Notes under the pieces: generated by a model
What the model was told of the DNA's origin: nothing
What the model saw: only the letters and a program-made list of their open reading frames with translations
Databases searched by the model: none
In this document: positions 58,033 to 64,000 of the stretch, one piece after another
How the letters are laid out: each line of letters begins with the position of its first letter
Position numbering within the stretch: position 1 is the first letter of the stretch
Source of the DNA: Pyrus communis
Taxonomy: Eukaryota; Streptophyta; Magnoliopsida; Rosales; Rosaceae
Length of the DNA: 64,000 bases
Assembly: GCF_963583255.1 (NCBI RefSeq)
Contig: NC_084807.1
Coordinates: 17,946,572 to 18,010,571 of the forward strand
Direction of reading: 5' to 3'
Position numbers and translations under genes: made by a program

Positions 58033-59488
58033 GAAAGGTATTAAAGGAGAGTATAAAATTTCCAGGCGGGCACTGAAGATTGTTGGCTGTTACAAAGAAC
58101 GTAAATTTGTACAAAATATTGTGTGCAAAAAATTATGCAATTGGTCGTGTAATAATAATATGATCAAATTTTCCTCTATATTTGAGGTGTTTCAATGGCA
58201 ATCCAAGTGGTGGACTGGTGGATTTGCACATTTCTCATTTATTTTTAAGATTTGGTTTTTCATGCATTTTGCATTAATAATGTTCTTTGTATCACATTTA
58301 CTGTTGCATTTAGAAATTATGGCTGGAGCAATTTTTACCATTGTGACTATGCGAACAAATATAAGTTGGTATTTTGTTTAAATCATGTCAAAAGTACATA
58401 ATACCAGTAACCCTAGTCATCCTCTTTTCTCTCGCACAGAAACCTCCCTTAAAATCCCCTGCTTCATTGCCGACTCCTTTCTCTTTGATTGGGTCGGCTG
58501 GCAACGCCTTCTCTTCCTCGTTTTCTTTCTCCCCTATGGCCCACTACCCACCTTCCCCCCCCCCCCCCCCAACCTAATTCTACCCAGCCTCTCTCTTGCC
58601 TCCCATAGTTCTGGTCACCTTTCCACAGTTTTTTCAGGCTTATTTATCTTCCTTCTTTTCAGTAATTCTCTTAATTTTGAATTTCCTGTCTCAGATCTGG
58701 GCTTTTATGTCCCCTTCTTCCTCTGTTGCTTCTTCCCGTCGTCAGTTCTTCACCGTCGACCTTTAGTACTCGGCTCATAGCATGTCTCTCATCGGTTGCG
58801 CATTTTGGTGTTTGGTGGTTGTTAAAGTGTGTTTAGTACTAATTGGTAGGATTATGGGAGCGTCTTTTGTGCGGGTGGCTCGCTCGCTCACCCCCGTTTT
58901 TTATTTGTCCAGCTTGTTCGTGGGTTCTTCCTCTTGGTGGTGGTGGCGAATCAGCGATGGCGGTGCAGTTATTGAGGTGGAGGTAGTAGTCTTCCAAATT
59001 TAGGGTTTTTGTTGTTATAGGCTTGCTCTTTTTGGACATTTTTGTTGTATTTTCTTTGGACTATGCTTGTATTTGAACTGCCTTTGGGCTTTCTATTTCA
59101 TACTAGCCTCTCCACACGCGCTCTAGTACATGTAAGAGGCTTTTTTTCTTTTTTTTTTTTAATTACAGGCGCTACGAGCCTCTACGATCTTTTACATATG
59201 TCAAAACCACATGTCATGTGGTAGCCTTGTATTACACTTTTGTAAAGATCTTTTTATATTATGTGGAGCTCACATCCTTCATTTGGTATATAGAACTATA
59301 CAAACATTATTAAAATAATATAAAAGACAAATTTTATCTACACATCACTTTACAATAAAAGACGAAAAGAAAATGATCACAAAGTACTTTTTTCTTGGTA
59401 ACTTCATGAAACAGAAGGAGCAGGATACATAAGGGGCAATACAATCTTCTTAATTCTACATAAAAGCAAAAGAACAGCTATTATATAT
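58033..59488. other. Gene-poor segment downstream of the C2 gene
   Basis: Probable 3' UTR of the C2 gene, then a pyrimidine-rich stretch with a 16-base C run (58555-58570). Plus frames here (58385-58780, 58782-59003) are low-complexity Phe/Leu/Ser or Val/Trp-rich and lack coding character. A repeat shared with 61798 starts at 59097. Confidence 0.4.
59097..59190 (+). repeat. Repeat shared with 61798-61875, contains a small hairpin
   Basis: Both copies share 'tactagcctctcc' then a 'gcg'-rich hairpin, 'gcaagagg' or 'gtaagaggc', 'ttttaatcacgggc' or 'aattacaggc', and 'gctctacgcgc'. The pair 'gcctct'/'agaggc' forms a stem. The look is Helitron-end-like but not proven. Confidence 0.45.
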
Positions 59489-59825
59489 TAGGGCTTGTTA
59501 GTCAAAATGGTTTTTAAGATTTGCATAACTCATTATTTTGGTCCTTGAGATTTCAAATCAATAGAATTGGTCCCTGAGTTTGTCCACTATCAATCGTTTT
59601 GGTCATTCCTTGAAAAATCTCCATTAAATAAGAATAAAATGACCAAAATACCCTAAATTTTTGTCAAATCATTTCGGCCCATTGTTTACTAAATTGAGGG
59701 TATAGTTGTTATTTTGATCATTATTTAATATAATTTTGCATGGAAGAACCAAACTGATTGATGGTCTCAGAGACCAAAGTGATGTGTTATGTACATCTCA
59801 AAGACCATTTAAGCTAAAAAGCCTT
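59489..59825. mobile_element. MITE of about 337 bp related to the 19.1 kb foldback
   Basis: The left end 'gcttgttagtcaaaatggtt' through 'gagatttcaaatcaatagaa' matches the end of 19095-20032. The right end is its inverted partner ('gaccaaagtgatg' ... 'aagctaaaaagcctta'). The centre differs and is shorter. Confidence 0.65.
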
Positions 59826-60090
59826 ATATTAGTACGGCCGAGGAACAAATCCAATTGGAAATTTTTACGTGACTACAATTATAAGCGAAGTTTGGAATTC
59901 ACAAAATTTGCTGGGCAAACACTAAGGCTGTCATTTCAAGAAGTTAACGACAACAAATTTTGACAAATTAACTACAACTAAATTCAGATGACATTCGACA
60001 TATGAAGGCAATATGAGAAATCAAGAACTCTATACTTTCCTATGTGCGATACCGAAAACTGGAAATAGGATGAGAAAATCAGAGGCATAC

Positions 60091-61080
60091 CTGTAATTGG
60101 TGTAATGAAGAATCCACACACCTTTTGACGAACGGGGGTGGAAGTTTACAACGTCATCTAACTTCATGTCTACTGCAGACTCTGTTAATGCTTACAAACA
60201 CAAAAATTCAAAATAAAATCTGATATGAAAAATAGGTAACTTTGTAGCACAACCTATAAGAAAATAGACATGAATTAAGAAATGGATTTGGAAGCTTTAC
60301 ACGCTGACCTAATTGAGAACTAAAAAGATATTTCAAGCTCTTCTTCACGTCACACGTACCATGCTGTGAAGTAGAGCTTTTAGCATGCATGAAGTGGACA
60401 AAGGAATCATGCCCGCTCCAATTTCATATAAAATTCACTGAATCTAACTAACGAATGTTGCCAATGTACCATACTAATGAGAAAGCAAGTCAATAAACTA
60501 CCATTTGAGAATAAATTATTCAACTTTTGGTATCCAACATTCTGAAAACCTATCAATGGAAGATAAATTTTCTAGTGCTTAAAGTGATTTTTCAAAGTCA
60601 AATCCTTCTTCATAAATCTGCAAAGAAACAAAGAGAATGAAAAGAGTGAATCAGCATGTTTCTACAAATTAAAGTCGATTGCAAGATTCATGCAATCAGA
60701 AACTGAAATATCCAATAATATAAGAAAATAACAAAAGAGTTGTAACGCAATAATGGAAGTAATTCAAGAACGCAACATGTGCAGGGGAGAAACCCATACT
60801 CCAAAAACATACATAAACCCAATTACAAATTGAAAAGAAAGAAGATCACAAAAATTGATTACACATAAAAATAAAAAAAAAACCCGAATTAAATACTGAA
60901 AAGAGGGAAAACAAAACTAAAGAGAGGAAAAATCGTAAAAACCAAAGAAAAAGATGGAGAAATAAAACCTTGAGGTCCTGAAAGAAATCATTGTCTTCTT
61001 CCTTTGTGCAGGGGGGATCAATAGTGGAGAGGAAGTTCGGGAGAAGAAAGTGAGGAGGAAGTTTACATCTGCCACGAACA
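60091..61080 (-). other. Candidate exon pieces of an unrecognised minus-strand gene
   Basis: Three stretches read well between plausible splice sites on the minus strand. About 61080-60970 has KLPPHFLLPNFLSTIDPPC then TKEEDNDFFQDLK before a donor. About 60615-60572 is an acceptor followed by IYEEGFDFEKSL and a stop. About 60180-60091 has MKLDDVVNFHPRSSKG then VWILHYTNY before a donor. I do not recognise any of them. A lncRNA or pseudogene is equally possible. Confidence 0.25.
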
Positions 61081-61797
61081 TAGCGCGCGTTGTATGTACA
61101 TTCTATATCTGTTTGAATAGCTTATCTTACTTTGCATTGCTATTTCGTTACCATGCGGAGCTGTATAAATTTGTTTTTGTTACCAAAATAAAAACAATAG
61201 AAAGAAGAAGCTCGTCGAAGAAGAAGTTGCAGTAATTAATACATACTCTAATGCGGCCGTGCCATGTGCTATTAACATGTTATGCATTGCAATGACAGCT
61301 CCACATCAGAATTTCCAGTACGGCTGTGAACAATGAGCCGGTGTTAGTACTCCTCTTATATAGGCTAAATGAATAACGAGATTGTTGTAAAACCCAAATA
61401 AAAGGAGTTTACGAAGGGACCAATTAGGACGATTTGGGAGAAGGGACTCGGTTGCTGCCTGTGAATTGTAGTATTTTGCCGATCCTAATTCATTGGTTTT
61501 CCAATGAAGTACCAAATTGAAAGGTGGAAGAAGAAGAAGAAGCACCATAAAAAGACGATGTGAGAGAGGGGTCTGTGCGGTTTAGTTCGTTTCTGAGGAT
61601 TGAGTAACCTGTTGTAACCCTCTGAACGTGTTGTAAGCTGCGGTTTCCATCGTGCAAATTCTGCAACCGCTAGAGTTTGCTGGGTTGAGATGGTTTCAAC
61701 TTTCAGTCGTGCTTCTTTATATTTACCTGTTTTTATTTGTTTTTTGCGGTTTTCATGTTCTGTTTTTTTGTATTACGATTTTGACGCTATCATATAT

Positions 61798-61875
61798 GAG
61801 TACTAGCCTCTCCGAATGCGTTCACGCGCATGCAAGAGGTTTTTTAATCACGGGCTCTACGCGCTCCTAAAAATA
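61798..61875 (+). repeat. Second copy of the 59097 repeat
   Basis: 'tactagcctctccgaatgcg', hairpin 'cgcgcatgcaagagg', then 'tttttaatcacgggctctac'. The flanking stretches 61080-61797 and 61876-62361 show no recognisable gene. Confidence 0.45.
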
Positions 61876-62361
61876 TGTTGTGTTAGTTGATACTTGATAA
61901 TAAACTGTGCTACATGTTAAACCTCTTGATTATCAATCTCTTTGTTTCTTTAGCTAACATGTCTTCCTAAATAAAAGAGGTGAATCACAATAAAAGTTAT
62001 GGAATTTATCCCCATATTTGTTTGGGGTATCTCGTTGAATATTTCTTTGCAATGCAAATCTTTGTATAAGTATATTCTGAATTTATCTTTGTGAATAAAC
62101 ATGATTTTAATTGTAACAAATTCAAGCGACAATGAATAACTTTAGTCATTAAATAGTCTACAAAGATAAATTTATACTCAAAAGGAAATAATGAAATATG
62201 AGATTCACTATTTTCCTAGGAATACATTGAAGTAATACTTCCAGAGCCTTATATGATCCTTCTGTTGGATTTTAGGGTACTTTTGGTATTTTGCTTATTA
62301 GGGTTTGCTTGAGAGTTTACTATTTAAACCATGCTTTATATTAGGCCAACTCCAACCTATG

Positions 62362-63324
62362 GTGACACACCCCGACCGAGATCAGGGCGTGCTGGCCGTC
62401 ACGCGGAGGTGACGTAACCATGTGCACGGTGCAGAAGCTAATAAAACAATAATGGGAATAGTGATACGAATAAATAAAAACTAGTTTACATGAAATGATA
62501 ATAGGTGCAAACGTAAGTGTAACACAAGTTCAGAGCATAACGCCTAAAGCAGTCCAAACGAAAATGACGCAACAACAGTACACCCGAAGGTGGCCCTACG
62601 CTGGTGATCGTCTGTCAGAAATGCCAGGAAAGCCCTCTGGGAAACCACCAAACCTGCTAGACAACTAGAACTTGGAGGGGCGCAAAACAAAAGCGTGAGT
62701 GGGCAAAAACAAAGCTTTTCAAAAACCATTTAATAAATACATTCTAACCCCTCGCCGTAAAACCTGTATACTTCCCAGAAAATAAACATATGTGCATAAA
62801 TATATATATACCAATCATGCTCGAAAATATGCCATGCCAGAACCTCAGAATGGAATGCAAGTTCTCAGGTGAAAATCATATCAATATCATATAGTCTGGC
62901 AGCCGGAGTCACCTAACGTGACCTGTACGGCTGAATCTAGAGCTCAAATCTCAAACTCAATAACTAAACCTGCCCACGAGTCGGAACCACCTAAAGTGGT
63001 CTGTACGATAGGCCTGGGTGTAATACATATAAATGCTTTAGTGTTACGATCACGTGAAGGCTGTGCGAATAATCGCGGGTCACCTACGAGTCGGAACCAC
63101 CTAATGTGGTCTGTACGACAGGACTGTGCACCTAACTTGGATCCGAGCTGAGCGTGTGGTGTGGGAGGTGAACATCACGTGAAGGACTGTGCCCTACTCT
63201 GGGCGGGAGCACTAACACCGGGGGTGCAGGTTATGAGCTCTTAAAGCATCTCCAATCACTACTAACTATAAACATGAATAACACTTACCTGGCACTTACC
63301 TGTGCGTCCGCAGCACCCAATATG

Positions 63325-63364
<40 letters not shown>

Positions 63365-64000
63365 ACTAACTAATAATGCATAAACAACGATAATATAATG
63401 CATGGCATACGACAAAATAACAATTCCAATCAATTTCTGGGAAAATATAAGTATATAGGTATATACAGAAAACCAAAAGCCCACTCACTGATATGTGGAA
63501 GGGTCGTAGCCCCCTTGCCTTGAGTGACCACGCTCGTCCTCGGGATAGGTATCACCTATATGCGAAACAACTACAAAAACGTTAATTTTAAAGCACATAA
63601 CCAACCTTTTGAAATAACTTCCCATACAATGCTCAAATGGGGCAAATGAATATACCAACGTGATCTACTCAACCTCAGGAAAATCCCCAAATTTTTAGAA
63701 AAATTTTCCACCGCCGCACGCGCCCCCACGCGCCGGGCACGCGCAGGCACGTGCTTGGCACGCTGACGGCGTCAACTGACGCCGTAGAGAATATTCCGTT
63801 AGTTTTAATAGATTTTGTCAACGGCGTCAGGAATATTCCGTCAGACTTGACGAAATATTCCGTCGTCTTCTCCGGCGCCGGAAAACTGGGAATTTTTCAA
63901 ATCATCCTATCTTCTTCGTTTTTCAACCAAATTTCACAAAATTGGTACCAAAATGAAGCTTAGAACTAGAGGAACACAATCATACCACTTTCAAGTGCTA
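62362..64000. mobile_element. LTR of a Gypsy-type element, truncated by the window end
   Basis: Begins tgacacaccccgaccgag, a common outer edge of plant Gypsy LTRs (its complement ends GGTCGGGGTGTGTCA). It runs without a visible second edge to the end of the window, so the LTR is over 1.6 kb or internal sequence has been entered. Inside are three copies of a 'cggaaccacctaaagtggtc'-like unit and a TA microsatellite (63318-63362). No element ORF is visible. Confidence 0.6.
62905..63130. repeat. Three spaced copies of a palindromic unit in the LTR
   Basis: Copies near 62905 (gagtcacctaacgtgacctgtacg), 62980 (gtcggaaccacctaaagtgg) and 63090 (gtcggaaccacctaatgtgg). Each is a short stem (accacctaa-x-gtggt) followed by ctgtacg, at spacings of about 75 and 110 bp. 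Confidence 0.75.

Overview
The window is plant nuclear DNA, almost certainly from the rose family (Rosaceae) and most likely the apple/pear group. The evidence is intron-rich genes with GT-AG junctions, several repeat types I recognise from Rosaceae, and a Cassandra LTR carrying a 5S-rRNA-like core. The clade is inferred from repeat character; I ran no search.

Five host genes are well supported. They are a plastid-type FolD (571-2976, +), a taspase/threonine aspartase (3710-6984, -), phosphomannomutase (20359-23153, -), a salutaridine/neomenthol-reductase-like short-chain dehydrogenase (30049-32055, -) and a single-exon C2-domain protein (57229-58032, +). I rebuilt the exons of the four multi-exon genes from splice sites and phase, and each closes to a full-length family-typical protein (363, 413, 247 and 300 aa). 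They do unrelated jobs: folate one-carbon metabolism, protein processing, GDP-mannose/ascorbate supply, carbonyl reduction, and Ca2+/membrane binding. They are neighbours rather than a pathway. FolD and taspase are convergent.

The rest is mainly transposable elements and decayed genes. At 8.4-18.4 kb a large inverted repeat is interrupted by a Mutator-like MITE in one arm and by an 8 kb Gypsy element (10189-18254, TSD CTTTT) in the other. The Gypsy lacks reverse transcriptase but carries an antisense accessory ORF that appears to have its own promoter. At 18.9-20.0 kb there is a SINE followed by a 940 bp foldback. At 24.3-28.1 kb there is a TNL resistance-gene relic and a degenerate tandem duplication. 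At 32359-37775 a nearly intact Copia element (TSD AAAGT) has Cassandra sequence between its 5' LTR and its leader, with a primer-binding site at each junction; this is the most unusual structure in the window. Two short-chain dehydrogenase relics flank that region (29.4-29.8 and 41.6-42.8 kb). At 39.9-41.0 kb a foldback carries gene-like sequence in both arms. At 43.1-50.2 kb is a 5'-truncated Athila/Tat-type Gypsy, joined directly to a decayed Ulp1-protease-like, MULE-type gene (50.2-53.2 kb). The right end has MITEs, solo-LTR-like segments, and an LTR that begins at 62362 and runs out of the window.
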